NCBI GenBank assembly: GCA_020055645.1
Contig: CM034546.1
Coordinates: 117,168,375-117,232,374 of the forward strand
Length of the DNA: 64,000 nt
Direction: 5' to 3'
From: Tomocerus qinae
Lineage: Eukaryota; Arthropoda; Collembola; Entomobryomorpha; Tomoceridae
In this document: positions 35,472-47,797 of the stretch, one piece after another
Position numbering within the stretch: position 1 is the first letter of the stretch
How the letters are laid out: every line of letters begins with the position of its first letter
Notes under the pieces: model-generated
What the model was told of the DNA's origin: nothing
Seen by the model: the letters and a program-made list of their open reading frames with translations, nothing else
Database searches by the model: none
Position numbers and translations under genes: made by a program

Positions 35472-37565
35472 TATCGCCAGCAGTTAAACTTAAATTGTAA
35501 ATCATCAGCGTTCAATTCATTTGTTGATCATGCCAATCACATTTTCCAAAGTTATTTCTGACTCTTTCTACCAAATGTTGATATCAGGTGCAATTAATGC
35601 AGTTAGAAATACAAATCAATTATTCAAGTTTTATATATTGTAACCATTATCCGCAAGTAAGTTATTGTTGGTGTTCCACGATCAAGCTAGACATTCATTC
35701 GTTTCTTATTCTAATGTAAAGCATGTAATTGGAAACTTTACATTCCCTTGATAGTCATTAGTAGGCAAAGTATAATAAACGACTGAACCTAATTTTTACC
35801 TTTGATTCTGTAACTCGTTTTGTATGATTTTAAGGAGTCCAATATCATAATGAACTGTTTATGAAAATACTATTTCGATTACGGATTAGAAGTAGGTGTA
35901 TACAGTAAAAATCACAGCACAGAAAATCCTTTTGAACAATTCAGAAATGGGAGCTTTTAATCGGAACGTATACATAGTTTGATATTATTAGTTGTGTTTA
36001 CTTGCTGGTGTTGTTAGCCTGTCTTTCCATATTTCTAGTTTACAGAGTTCTAAAAAGTCAGAGATGCAGATGGACAGGTTATATAGCAATTTTTTTCGTA
36101 GGTTGTATTTTACTTGATTTACAAGCATTTAAATTGATTGGTTGATCTGTAGCTTTTCTTTGCTCTTGACCACTATATCAGAAAACGAACTTCACGGTAC
36201 TATTATCGTTTTTACCCTTGTAATCTAAGAACTATCTGTAGAGAAGAATGTTTATGAACTAGTAAATAGTTAGCTAAAAACCACTGGAATTTTATGTATT
36301 TTAGGTGAAGGGTAATTTATTACGTTGCACAAATCTACAATTAAAAGCAGATACGTTTGTCCCTGAGTTCACTGGTACTAATTTTTATGAGTGCTTTAAA
36401 GATAACCAAAACCATCAAGCACCAAACTAAAAGAGAACTGACTGGCTCAGCAATGACAAGGATGGAAAACCTATAAAATTAAGAAATTAGTAGTTAGACT
36501 AACCTATTTGTAGGTTGTTGAAGATGTTTGTAACAGAACAATATATTTTTGGCTTAATGGCAGCAGAGACTCAAGAAATGTGTAATTTATACCACATTGT
36601 GAATTGGATGAATGAACATTTAATTTACAACAAGACTAAGATACTACTAGCGTTAAGTAAGGGTATGTAGCATTAGCATTATTAGTTTAAAAATTCATGC
36701 ATAATAAACCAATATGTATTGGTAGTAGGGCTATTCTATTATCATGTAATCAGGATTCAAGATATTAGGAATGTTATAACTTATATCAAGGAATGCTCTT
36801 AAATGTACCATCTTTTTTAAGTTCTTTGATAAGATGGGACATTCACAGTGTAATTAATTTCCTCGATTTGGTCTGACTGTCATGCATATTATAAACATTA
36901 TTAAAATAAGTCTGTTTACTGGGAAGAAGGGTGTGTGAATGTACATGTTATGTGTAAGTGTAGTTTCATTGTGTATGCACGTTAAATAATGTAATAAATG
37001 TCAATTTATTATTGATGTATGTATTTATAAGTAAAATAAGTAGTTTAATTGTTCTAGCAAGGTAAATGTTACTACTTATTTTAAGGATGTGTCAATTAGC
37101 AGTTAAGACAGTTCATACGTGTTTTAAAGATTAAAAAGAAAAACAGTAAAAGAAATCGTGCAATCATAATCCTATGCCCATGAAATTGTAATGATAAATT
37201 ATTTCTACGCAATGTCACTTTGTAAATCTTTATAAGTGCATTTGTATAGTAATACATGTATTCATGTACTGTATCGGTTTGTATGGAGCTGAAGATTCAT
37301 GACTGAAGCATTAGTTAACTCCTCTTTTAGCTTTTCCGACATTGTTCGTTAGATTCATTTTTGGGAATAAGTTGGCATTTAGTTTAGTGCAACATTATTA
37401 TTATATTCTTCTGTTTATTAAATACAAACTGTTGTGTCATCAGGTCATTACATTCACATGTCGAAGTAATAATTAGCGAGTGGAGATGCATAAGTAGTTA
37501 TTATTAAATGTTTAAAAAAGTTTAAATAATTGATTTGAATACTTGTCTTGTGGCTATAAATAATT
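35472..37565. other. LMAN1 3'UTR and convergent intergenic region
   Basis: AT-rich, between convergent genes. No coding exon, RNA gene or repeat array was recognised. It probably contains the LMAN1 3'UTR and the 3' end of the minus-strand secreted-protein gene. Confidence 0.35.
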
Positions 37566-38446
37566 CTAAATGATGACACTCAAAAGCAATGCTCTTTGAC
37601 TGTCTGAAGTCCCAGTTTCAGTACTCCCTTGAGTTCTGCATTGACCCAGAAGTCTTCTGATTGTATTACACGATGTGTCATTCAATAGATTATTAAGTAC
37701 ATTCACTAGAGGAGCAGATACTCCAGATCCAAACGATTCATCGACAATTCCACTGAAGTTCCCTCGGATAGTGTGGATCAGTACATTTCCAATGGAGTTA
37801 ATTAGAGACGGCACTGCCGGTCTTTGTTCTTGAGCTGGTGCTGGAGCTGCAGTAGGTTCGTTGTTAACCTCTTCTTTTGAGATCACAGGGATTTCTGTTT
37901 CCTTCAGAGTTTCCTTAAACGAAAGATTGACTTCTGGATTAGGCTCTGGCTCTGCTACTTGCTGGGGACGCACTGTTGTAGTTTCAGGAACGGTTACAAC
38001 AAGAACGTAGTAATTTTCCTTGTCTTTGTTTTGCTTTACTTGTTCAAGTTTAGGTTTTAATTTAGAGTACTCAAGCAAAGTCTAAAATAGAAACAGATAC
38101 AATTAATTTACATTTAATTCCCATATGCAAATCTGCAAATCCACAACGAAATGAAATTAAAAGTGGTTAGCGTCTACCAATAATCTTACTTCATTTTGAT
38201 ACATTGCTTTCCGTGGAATTGGTTGCGGGTCTGATTTACTTATCTGTAGCTTTTCTTCGGAATATAGTTGTCTATTTCTTATTGGACTCCCATAGCACTG
38301 TGAATGTACAAATTAAATATTCACTGAATCTCAGTAATAAACTCTAATCAATGCGATATATTTTTGTAAATGGTTAATTCGTAATTAGATTTATTTACCA
38401 AAGAGATCGTGACTGAAATTGCAATCGATACGAATAAGGTCTTCAT
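37566..38446 (-). CDS. Unknown secreted protein
   Basis: Three exons read from right to left: 38446-38399, 38297-38190, 38081-37566 (both junctions phase 0); 223 residues. Exon 1 encodes a signal peptide (MKTLFVSIAISVTISL), and exon 2 begins with CYGSP, where cleavage is likely. The middle is rich in Pro, Glu, Thr and Ala (including TAAPAPAQEQRPAVP) and probably unstructured; the C-terminal third has NSIGNVLIHTIRGNF and a final cysteine pair (SCNTIRRLLGQC). No family is recognised. A TATATATA at 38608-38615 suits a promoter about 165 bases upstream of the start. It could be a cuticle- or hemolymph-type protein, but that is speculation. Confidence 0.75.
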
Positions 38447-38607
38447 ATTGCAGATTTTAACCGATGAAGTTACCGAAATCGGCTGCTAAAAATCTGTTAA
38501 ATAACTACCGACACTAATCCTCTTCGTTAAGATTCAGATCCCTCGGGCAAATCTTATGCACATTTAATGTTGTTAATTTATTGTTGTACCAATGAGAGTA
38601 AAATCGC

Positions 38608-38615
38608 TATATATA
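38608..38615 (-). promoter_or_regulatory. Candidate TATA box of the 37.6-38.4 kb secreted-protein gene
   Basis: TATATATA on the minus strand about 162 bases before the ATG at 38446. Motif and distance only. Confidence 0.4.
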
Positions 38616-40880
38616 CGAACGTGACTGATTTAGTACAGTTTATACAAGCCCATGATTAATTTTTATTCATAATGCATTCATGAATATTCTTATTAATTGC
38701 CGACCTCACATGCACATTTTGCACGACTGTGTATTCATGAGACAGGCATAAATATGTTTTAATTACAATTGTACATGTGTTTTCAGCAGCTATACGGCTA
38801 AATACACCAATAGTATCAGTAAATGCTTTGTTTATCCTACATCTCCTCCACACGCATGCTAAACTTGTCAGAGAATAATATTTTTAGGGAATTTCCTAAG
38901 TTCAACACCTAATGTGAGGGTCACCCTATGAAACTTTCACTTTGAATCTCTTTTCTATAGCCCTTTTCATACTATAACACTATATAAATTATAGATTGCA
39001 TTATCGTTTTGGTTTATTCACCTTTGCAATATTTTGCAACGAATCGAACAACAATGACCTGTCAAACTTGCACAACCTAAGTGCGACTCTGAATATTTTA
39101 GCAATCTATTTTCTCTGAAACCAAATTAGTGCACATGTATTTATATTATTGTTCTAACCTTGGCTCGCTTAGGTACTCACTTAGGTAATAAATCGTTTGA
39201 AAATTTTGAGCCTACATACAGTTTGTACTCAATATTGGTATTAGTGTACTTGTGACAATGATATTTTATATCAAGGAGTTAGGACGTTTGGGGAAAAAGA
39301 GTAAAATAAACACTCCCAAAATTGAAGAACTCTAGTTCACTCACTCCTCGTCAAACTTCTTCACAGAATATTCCTATACTGTGATTTCATGCCAGTAGGC
39401 GAGTTTATACTAGAATAAAATTGTCGTGTGTTTATCACCAACAACAAAGAGATACATGTAATAGTATGCATATTAATCCAGTGCTTACGCCCACTCATTT
39501 CTCAAATTGCAAAGAGATATTTTATGCAAACATTAAGTTGGAACGCATTTTTTACTCCATGCAGGAAAATTCTACTCTTAAGCACCTCTACAAATCAACA
39601 AGTAAACATACATTATTTAGTACATGAATACATTATCATTATACTCTTCTGAGATAATAAGCTCTTCCACACTAATACTGCTGTCTTGTAGTGAGTTGCT
39701 TACTGCAGCTAATTCTAAAATGCAATAATTCGTCTAGATTGATAAATTAGTCTAAGTTGGTCTGAATTCGTCTAGATTGGTCTAAATTCGTCTAGGTTGG
39801 TCTAAATTCGTCTAGATTGGTCTAAAGTCTAAATTCGTCTAAATTCGTCTAGGTTGGTCTAAATTCGTCTAAATTCGTCTATGTTGGTCTAAATTCGTCT
39901 AAATTCGTCTAGATTGGTCTAAAGTCTAAATTCGTCTAGGTTGGTCTAAATTCGTCTAAATTCGTCTATGTTGGTCTAAATTCGTCTAAATTCGTCTAGG
40001 TTGGTCTAAGTTCGTCTAAATTGGTCAAAGTTCGTCTAAATTGGTCTAAGTTCGTCTAAGGTAGACTAAATTCGCCTAAGTTGGTCTAAAGAAGGATTCA
40101 GTAATATAATAGTAATGCATTCTGTTATATAAGTAACACTATATTTCTTAATTACATAATATTAAAACCTATATATCCTACGGGTGAAGTAATGTTTACC
40201 AGGAAAAAATATTATCTTCTTTTATGTGTTGGAATTTTTTGTCGTTTTAATCAAAAAGATAGTTTGTATCTGTAACCTTTTGTCGTTTATCATTGGTAGA
40301 TAATCATAGAGCCATTGAGATTCAAGTCACTGCCCAGGCCCACCCGTTCTTCCTTGAACTGTTTCTTTTTGAGACTTGCCTACAAAGAAATAACTAGCTT
40401 TAAATGACAAATGTAATGAATTCCTAAGATAGTTGACAATGTGTAATGTGTTTATAGGTATTTATTATCCGGAGAAGGAAGCATCTCTGTTGGGCTAGAG
40501 CAAGTAGCTTTAACCAGAAGAGAGTAATAATTTTTCTGCAATGTTTACTCGTCTAAGCCTGGTTCAATAGAACACCCACTTTATTTACTGTTTGTTTCCT
40601 GAGGCAACCTTCCTGTAAAAGACACGTTGACTCACATTGGCAATATGTGACATCAAAGGTGACTGAAATGAAGAAGATTCTTCAGAAGTGTGGAAATGAA
40701 AGAGCATCCGGAGTCAATTCCCCCGAGAATTTGTACTTAAAGCATTATATTAATGAGAATCCCTGCAAAATTTATTAATTTCTTTCTCGTTCTATTGAAG
40801 CAGAACTGAACGTGAGTAGGTTTAAGAAAAATTTGCCATTTCCAGTGCTAACTACTTGCTTCTAAATGAGAAATTATTTG
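38616..40880. other. Intergenic stretch with a decanucleotide array
   Basis: Divergent promoters of the secreted-protein gene and trissin lie at its ends. It contains the TCGTCTAAAT array at 39729-40090 and no supported gene; the overlapping open frames at 39421-39652 look like chance. Confidence 0.4.
39729..40090. repeat. Array of 10-bp units (TCGTCTAAAT / TGGTCTAAAT)
   Basis: About 360 bases of alternating decamers of the type TTCGTCTAAA and TTGGTCTAGA, organised into higher-order blocks (for example TCTAAATTCGTCTAGGTTGG recurring near 39784-39994). Purely non-coding, with point variants increasing towards both ends. Confidence 0.9.
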
Positions 40881-40881
40881 C

Positions 40882-40889
40882 TATATAAA
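40882..40889 (+). promoter_or_regulatory. Candidate TATA box of the trissin gene
   Basis: TATATAAA located about 108 bases upstream of the trissin ATG at 40997. Motif and distance only. Confidence 0.45.
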
Positions 40890-40996
40890 TGAAGGACCGT
40901 CCCATAATTTTTCAGTTACATTTCTGCTCCCAATTGTAGCTCTCCCTCCAAGGAAATAAACACTTGATCTGGTTTTCAGTATCTTAAGTACACACA

Positions 40997-41554
40997 ATGC
41001 TAAGACCAATTTCCAATATTGCCATTCTTGGCATTGTTGGTAAGATTCATATTCTCTATTGTAGTAATCTGATACTTTATCAGTCGTTTTTCTAACTTTT
41101 GCAATTTCTTTTCCAGGCATTTGTCTCTCCGGTATTTTATTAGCCAATTCTCAAGATCTGTCGATGAGTGTTGACGGACTCCGTTGTGATTCCTGCGGGT
41201 CAGAATGCAGTCGTGTTTGCGGTCAGAGACAATTCAGGACTTGTTGCTTTAATTATATCAAAAAAAGAAGCGATCCATTATTAGCAAGAGTTTCAGGTAA
41301 AATTCCATAATTTCATTCAATTACTTAGCAGATATAAAATTTTGAATTTTACTGGTTACATTTTAACGAATATTTCAGGCTCTCTAAAGTCCGGTAGAAG
41401 AAGCTTATCTGAAGATATCCCTCTCACTCAAGATGTTGCAGGTTTAGCGTACGTTGTTCCTGGGCCACAAATATATCTTCCCAATATACAAGACAGAGAA
41501 CCGACCTATTATCGAGAATTCCTTCAATCGAGAAGACCTTCGATGGATATCTAA
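40997..41554 (+). CDS. Trissin: Trissin neuropeptide precursor
   Basis: Three exons: 40997-41039, 41117-41296, 41379-41554; 132 residues. Trissin is a six-cysteine peptide that activates an arthropod GPCR (TrissinR). Order: signal peptide (MLRPISNIAILGIVGICLSGILLANS, residues 1-26), a short spacer, the mature peptide with CDSCGSECSRVCGQRQFRTC followed by CF, then NYI and a KKR dibasic cleavage site, then a C-terminal propeptide. The cysteine spacing (C-x2-C-x3-C-x3-C-x7-CC) and RTCCFNY-KKR agree with the fly peptide as I know it. A second basic site (GRRS) lies in the propeptide, which has no cysteines. A TATA box lies at 40882 and a poly(A) signal at 41849. Insulin-like peptides are excluded because there is no A/B chain pattern. 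Confidence 0.9.
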
Positions 41555-43246
41555 TTCTTATTATATTGCAAAAAGTTCATACGTACTGTCATGTCTCAAT
41601 GCAATGACACGTCTTTACAGCTAAGCTATTTACTTACTTCTTGTCAAATTAAAACATATTCATGTAAATTACATATATGGTCATTGTATCAACATATCCA
41701 GTGTAAATAGTTACAAGCCCAGTCGGACGAGTCTTAGCAATATAATTATGTAGGTCACCTTGTAAATACTACAAGGATGTACTTGTAAAAATGTAGAATG
41801 ATTTAGAAGATTAAATGTGTAGATGTAATAATCAATTAAAATGGACTAAATAAACATTATACCAGTAGAAAAGTAAACCTTTTTTTTTAACATTCCATGA
41901 AATTATATCATAGTATTTTCATATCCATTGGCTAATTACAATATTTTGCATGTACACGTATACCTAGCATCCACCTATAGACTTTTTCACATAAGAATCT
42001 GACATGTTTTAGAAGAATAATATTTAGTAAGTCAAAGGATGAAAATTGCCAACATGTATTAATAACAGACAACTTGTGATACATTAGAATGTATATAATA
42101 TATACCACCATTATACAAAATCAAAGATATAACAAAGATTAATTATAGAATTTCTAAGCAAAGAAAATCCACAAAAGGGACTAGAGCGGATTCTTATTCT
42201 GAGAAAGTGTAAGCAATAAGCATTCAAGTCTTTATGTGTTTATTTTACGGTTGTGGACATAAAAGTTAAAAGAAGGTCGGTATATATGAAGAACATCGCG
42301 TAGGCAGATAAGATTCAAGGAAAGATTTGTTCATTGGAAGTAGAGAATGTATTGCGCAATGATAATGATTGTCTAGTTACGGGAGATGTAATGTTAGCCA
42401 TCTCCCCGGTAGTTTCACGAGGATATTAAGTGAGAGAGTAGGACATTGCATGGGAGACAGAGTTGACTGCGATTAGGTTCGTTCCGGCTCTTGTATTTGG
42501 AGGAAGATTATATATTTAGGTAGCATGGGCCGTTGAGTTCTTAAATAAATGCATGTGTGGAAGAGAGCACTAAAGTAAGGTAGAGAGAGAGAATGAATAG
42601 AGGCGGATTGCGAATCGGACCGAATCCGGATGGAAGATTCCGATCGATAACCAGCATGGCGTGGAGTTGTATCGCTAAGCTCTTTTCCCTCATATTTTCA
42701 CTTTCTTTCCATCTCTATAGCCGTCCGTCCGCTTTCTCCTGTCTCCTCACTCTTTCGCTGTGCTGACTACTGACTACCTATTACTTTTAGATTTTCCTTC
42801 AAGAGAACAAGTTTGAGTGCTATTGTCATCAATAAGTAACCATTCGGTCATGTAATCGAAAAAGACTAGGATGCCTGGATACTCCCATTTCTACTTAAAG
42901 CCCCGTCACGTCACACTACATTATCTACATCACTTGGGGAACTATAACCTTTAAATTGCTCCGAGAGATTCACTTTTACACGACATTTTCGCGAAGCTAT
43001 AAATACACTCTTCGGAATCACTACGCAAATACATCATCTACCTCTTTATTAGAATACTCTTTGCATAGAAGCTTCCAATTACATTCACTCACTTTCTCCT
43101 TCTCAATTGACTTTCACCATTCACCTTTCCTTCTCATTACCTGTCGATCATTCACTCATACTAATCCGACTATTCCGTTTACTTATTCACCTGTGTTAAT
43201 GGACTGAGTTGAATTTCTTCCTTCATTCTTTCACATACAAAAAGAT
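41555..43246. other. Trissin 3' flank and promoter side of the four-pass protein gene
   Basis: AATAAA at 41849-41854 probably ends the trissin transcript. From about 42300 the DNA becomes less AT-rich, and 42690-42770 is C/T-rich, consistent with a promoter or 5'UTR for the gene starting at 43247. No other gene seen. Confidence 0.4.
41849..41854 (+). terminator. Poly(A) signal of trissin
   Basis: AATAAA about 295 bases after the trissin stop codon; the first canonical hexamer seen in the 3' flank. Confidence 0.4.
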
Positions 43247-45709
43247 ATGGCTGTGCAGAATCTTGCAGCTGTTCCTACCATTTGTAACAATACTTCTTCC
43301 GCTCTTCCTGCCATCCATGACGGTCAACAACAAAATCCCGACAATCCAGTCGACGTCTCTGGCATTTTCTCATTTGGTTTCGGACGAAGACAATATCCCA
43401 ATCAACATGTAAGGTGGCCATCCTTTTCGGTCTCCGCAAGGTCATTCTGGACCAAGTATTGCTTGCTCTGCACTGTTTGTGGATCAGCCGCTACAATCTT
43501 GGCAGGCATCTTCCTCGTTGTTGCTGCTTTGTTTCGTTACTATACCACGTCTATAAACTACTTTGAAACTGTACCAACATATATTCCAGCTATTTTGGTA
43601 AACCTTTTAAAATATCTGCTAAATCTGTTAATGTAATTAATTAGTGTCTTTCCATAGTATACCCTAAATAATTTCCAACACACATCTAATTAAGTTAACT
43701 AATCGAGTATTATTTTCACCTGTCAGCTTTCCATCTGTGGCGTCAGTACCATTGCTTTTTCTTGTAAAAGAAATCGGAACATTATTCTGGTCAGTACATT
43801 ATTCTAAAAATAACTTTAGTCAACTCTCACAATCATATGCCTATCTCGTAGCATGTAGGTATTCTAGTCTAATTATGTCATGTAAATGGCTAATTCTATT
43901 TGTAGTTGCGAATCACAGCGTGCTGGTCTTTGGTTAGTGCGGCGCTCTCTTCAGTAATTACAATTTCGACCAGTCTGATCCATATGAATCGGCTGCAAAC
44001 ATTGAAGGAGTGTGTATACACAAAAAGTCCACCAAGTTGTACTTGCTTCAGCCATAATTTTGGAATGGAAGGATCTGAAGCTGGAGGTATGTATCTGACA
44101 CTCAGTAAACATCAAATCATTAATGCAATTAGGTTGATTGCCAAAGGACTGATTGGAGATGTATTCTGATCAAACAAACTAACTGAAAACATGTTTATTC
44201 AGTTCCACACTTTGTTTTCGAGAATACACCGGATTGCGATGTTATTCATGGGACATTGTATTCATGTCTTCGAGCTGTTTTCGCTATTTCTGTTGTGGCA
44301 GTTCTTCTATCGATCTTTCTGTGCATGCTACTCTATCAGCTAATAGGGTATACTTATTACAATGCTATTCAATTTCAACCTTCAAGCGTTTTCCTCATAA
44401 TCATATGAAACTTTTGTTATAAATTATAATCGTGCGTTGATATTGATAATCCTTACAGCCATGAAAGGAAAAAGGCCTACTGGTCCAGAATCCGTCGTAT
44501 CAACTCTGATTGGAGTGCAGATTTCATAGCTTGTCTTGCCAGGTTAATTTTACTATTGTAGCAAAATTTGTACAATAAAAAGTCAAAGATTTAATGTAAT
44601 TATGATTTTATAGGCCTATGCCAAGGGAAAGGTCAAGTTTGATGCCTCTAATGATGTCTCCATCTGGATCCCATCCACCTCCGTTGGGTCCACCCACGCA
44701 CAATCAGCAGATGGGGGCACCCCCGATGTGGGGTCCACCACCACCCTATGAAGAAGTTGTGAGGGAAGATGAATCACCCATGCCCATGTCAATGCCAATG
44801 CAACTGCCAATGCCAATCCCATTGACAGCTCCTCAAACAATCACGATCCCTGCATCTGCGACAACAATTATAACGGTGCCGACCTTACCCACAGCGATTT
44901 CATCGAATAACATGGGTCCACAAGGAGGGCCTGTTAATTACTGCAGTGGAGGCGACGGATTTCTAAGTCCTCATCCATTTAGCCCGACTATCACTTCAGT
45001 GGATCCAATTGCTTTATTCCGTCAGCATCAAGAAAATGTTTTATCGCACACACAACAACAACAACAAATGTACAACAATCAAAACATGCAAAGAAATGTA
45101 TGCCAAGTCCATGGACGTCCAAATTACAGTCCAATGCGTCCTGTCATCAGGATAATCGATCAAAACAATCAAAATATCTCGATACAACAATCAAATGTCA
45201 GTTACGTCAACAGGGAATCTCAAGATGCATCTACACTTGTGACGACTAGTAATATCGAGGTGGAGTACCCAGGTGAAACAGAAAATAACGATACCAAAGA
45301 CTCTAATTGTGATTCCGATGATTCAAATAGTGTCAGTATTAGATTCAATGCTAACTCTCAGGTTGGTCACTGTAGCGTAGAGAATGTAAATGTTCAATGC
45401 AAAGAGGTATCGGAAACAGAGGAGAAAATCATTAATGTTATCAACACTCCTGAATTCAGTCCTCCAACTCTATCCACCTATAACAACAATATAAATAATA
45501 AGATTTCGTTAGCCACTCAAAGAAACAGCTCTCTTCCTTGTAGTCCAATGATGAACATGAAAAAATACTTTCGACAGAAATCCGCTGAAAATGTTCACAT
45601 TCTTGACAAATCCACTCCATCTCCCTTTTCATGTAGATACAATCGACGAAGAAATGAGTCTCAGAAAAGCAACACTAATGTTGATATGAATCTAAACCTA
45701 ACAGAGTAG
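43247..45709 (+). CDS. Four-pass membrane protein with PPPPY tail (TMEM255-like layout)
   Basis: Six exons: 43247-43597, 43727-43789, 43906-44086, 44203-44347, 44459-44542, 44614-45709; 639 residues. Exon 2 is only 63 bases. Membrane segments: TM1 (TVCGSAATILAGIFLVVAAL), TM2 (PAILLSICGVSTIAFSC), TM3 (ACWSLVSAALSSVITISTSL), a Cys-containing outer loop (CVYTKSPPSCTC and DCDVIHGTLYSC), and TM4 (AVFAISVVAVLLSIFLCMLL). A basic juxtamembrane stretch (HERKKAYWSRIRR) leads to a long cytoplasmic tail: a Pro/Met-rich part with PPPPYEEV (a PPxY motif, known to bind WW domains such as those of Nedd4-type ligases), Gln runs and Ser/Asn-rich segments. The plan of four TMs, a Cys loop and a proline-rich PPxY tail resembles vertebrate TMEM255, but the tail is much longer and the match is at the level of layout only. 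Confidence 0.8.
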
Positions 45710-47797
45710 TCTGACTATGGAATTCCTCTCGCGCTCCAAAAATTCAGAAATTACACTAAAGCCAAAGAAATATTCAAAGTTACTACTATTTACTTACTAT
45801 ATTGTGTATGTATGTACATTATTGGATTTCATTTTTATAGCATTTACTTACATAGCATACTGAGTAGTAGTTTTATCAGAGGAAGAGTTCATAAAAATAG
45901 CTCCACTATATATCTATATAGCTTTACTATATACATAATAGTCAAGAGTAGTTTAGGAATATAAATGGGTAGACATTTACAGACAATGCTTATTAGACGT
46001 GAGGGTAAAACGTGTTTTCAAAGATGACATGCAGACGAATTGTGCATTTTGCTGACTGAAAACAAAATTCAAATCGATACATCCGTAGAATCTACAAAGT
46101 CCTATCTACAGAGATATCGTATAGTAAGGAAATATCGCCATGTACATCCGAAATCGATTTATCCGCTATGTAGAATGGCTATGCAATGAACCGGTGAAAC
46201 GTAACTCAGAGTCAGTATTATTTAACATAAGTGCTAAAAAAGCCTGCCAAACTGAATTACTTGCCCTGTCAGTAGCTAATGATGTTAACAAGACTAGGGA
46301 ATATGAAGAATATAGTATAACTCACTTATCTTACCTTAAGCTATAGAATTAGCATAATAATCTGAATGAAATGTAATTATAGTGTGGTACTATATAAGTA
46401 TTATAGGTTATAATACTAAACACATCGTATCATCTGAGTGTAAGCAGAGACTTACAATGGATATTGAAAAACAAACGACTTTCTATATCAAAACTAATCA
46501 CTACATCAATTTAAGTAATTACATAAATATAGCATAGAAAGAGCATTAGGAGTAAAGAGAGATCAGAAGAAATTGAGTTGGAATATATTATGTGAAAGAG
46601 GCACAATTAGGTACTGAAGGTTATGCTTAAATATATTTAACTATATACGAGTTTGCTGAGTAAATTGTAGCTCTACTATCAGATCAAGAAACTCTTATAT
46701 TCTGAATAATACAATTACGTACAGCAGATAGACTTAATAGTCTTAGCTACTGCTTTTGCATTTAATCTACTTAACATAATGTAGTTATAGGCACTTAGTA
46801 TTATAATGTAGTTACGTAGGTGTAACATTGTGCTCTTAACATAGCCGGATGTTTTAGTAAGTGCACATTCGTAGGTATAGGCACAGATACAAAGGAGGGA
46901 GATTACATTAAGATTACTTGTTATGAGTACACGCAGTACTACTAAAATATTCATTCCAGGACTTTATTATTAAAGTGTAAATATCTAATTGTAATTCTGT
47001 GAGCGAACTAAATGAAAGTTAGACTTTAGTGTACTATATCGTGCTGCGTTGTGACATTATGTAAATAGATGATGTTCTTGCACATAAATGTGCGTACTCT
47101 ATGTATCATCTACTAATTACTGGATTATTATTATTATTGTTAGATTACGTAAGATACATTGTACCAAGGATAACATTCTGTTCCATTATGACAATGTTAT
47201 TGTTATACTAATGTCAATTATGTTCACCTGTGATTTCCATCCTTTGATGTAGATACTAAAGCAGTTTCTAGAATCTCATTTTTAATTTTTTGATCTTTTT
47301 ACAGGCTTGTTCAATCCTACTTACTATTAACTTAAGCAATTACATAAATACCAATATTCATTATATGCAGATTGTTAATGTAAATGTACTATATAATTTA
47401 AGTGTAAAATACCATGAAGAAGCGCAAATTATGTGATTAATGTTACTGTTGAAGTCTATTAAATTCCAATTCCTTTAATTTTTCGAAATTAATTCACCTA
47501 CAAGCTTTCTGGGACCATATTTCGGGAAGTGTGCGTAAATCTCACTCACACCGATAGTCATGCTTAATCACTACTATTAGATAAACGGCATATCTTATAA
47601 GAATCTCAGATTACCTTATGATACCACAACATAGTATTTAGGTTTAAAGTGCAATAATAATTGATGATAGATCCATTTATCATTTAACTAATGGTACATA
47701 CAAAAATAACAGTTTATTCATATCGCTTCATAATAGGCTTACAAAATATTTCTGACATGAAAAATATAACTAGAGACAATCAGGTCAATAAAAAAAA
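45710..47797. other. 3'UTR and convergent intergenic region
   Basis: AT-rich, between convergent genes. No exon or array recognised. TTTATT at 47713-47718 is a minus-strand AATAAA suited to the small secreted-protein gene. Confidence 0.35.
47713..47718 (-). terminator. Poly(A) signal of the small secreted-protein gene
   Basis: AATAAA on the minus strand, about 80 bases past the stop at 47798-47800. Confidence 0.45.

Noticed and set aside
39729..40090. CRISPR-like array
   Set aside because: The units are 10-base decamers in head-to-tail order with no unique spacers; this is a eukaryotic minisatellite.
40997..41554. Insulin-like or bursicon-like peptide
   Set aside because: Cysteine spacing and the RTCCFNY-KKR context fit trissin and not the B/A chain pattern of insulins or a cystine-knot hormone.
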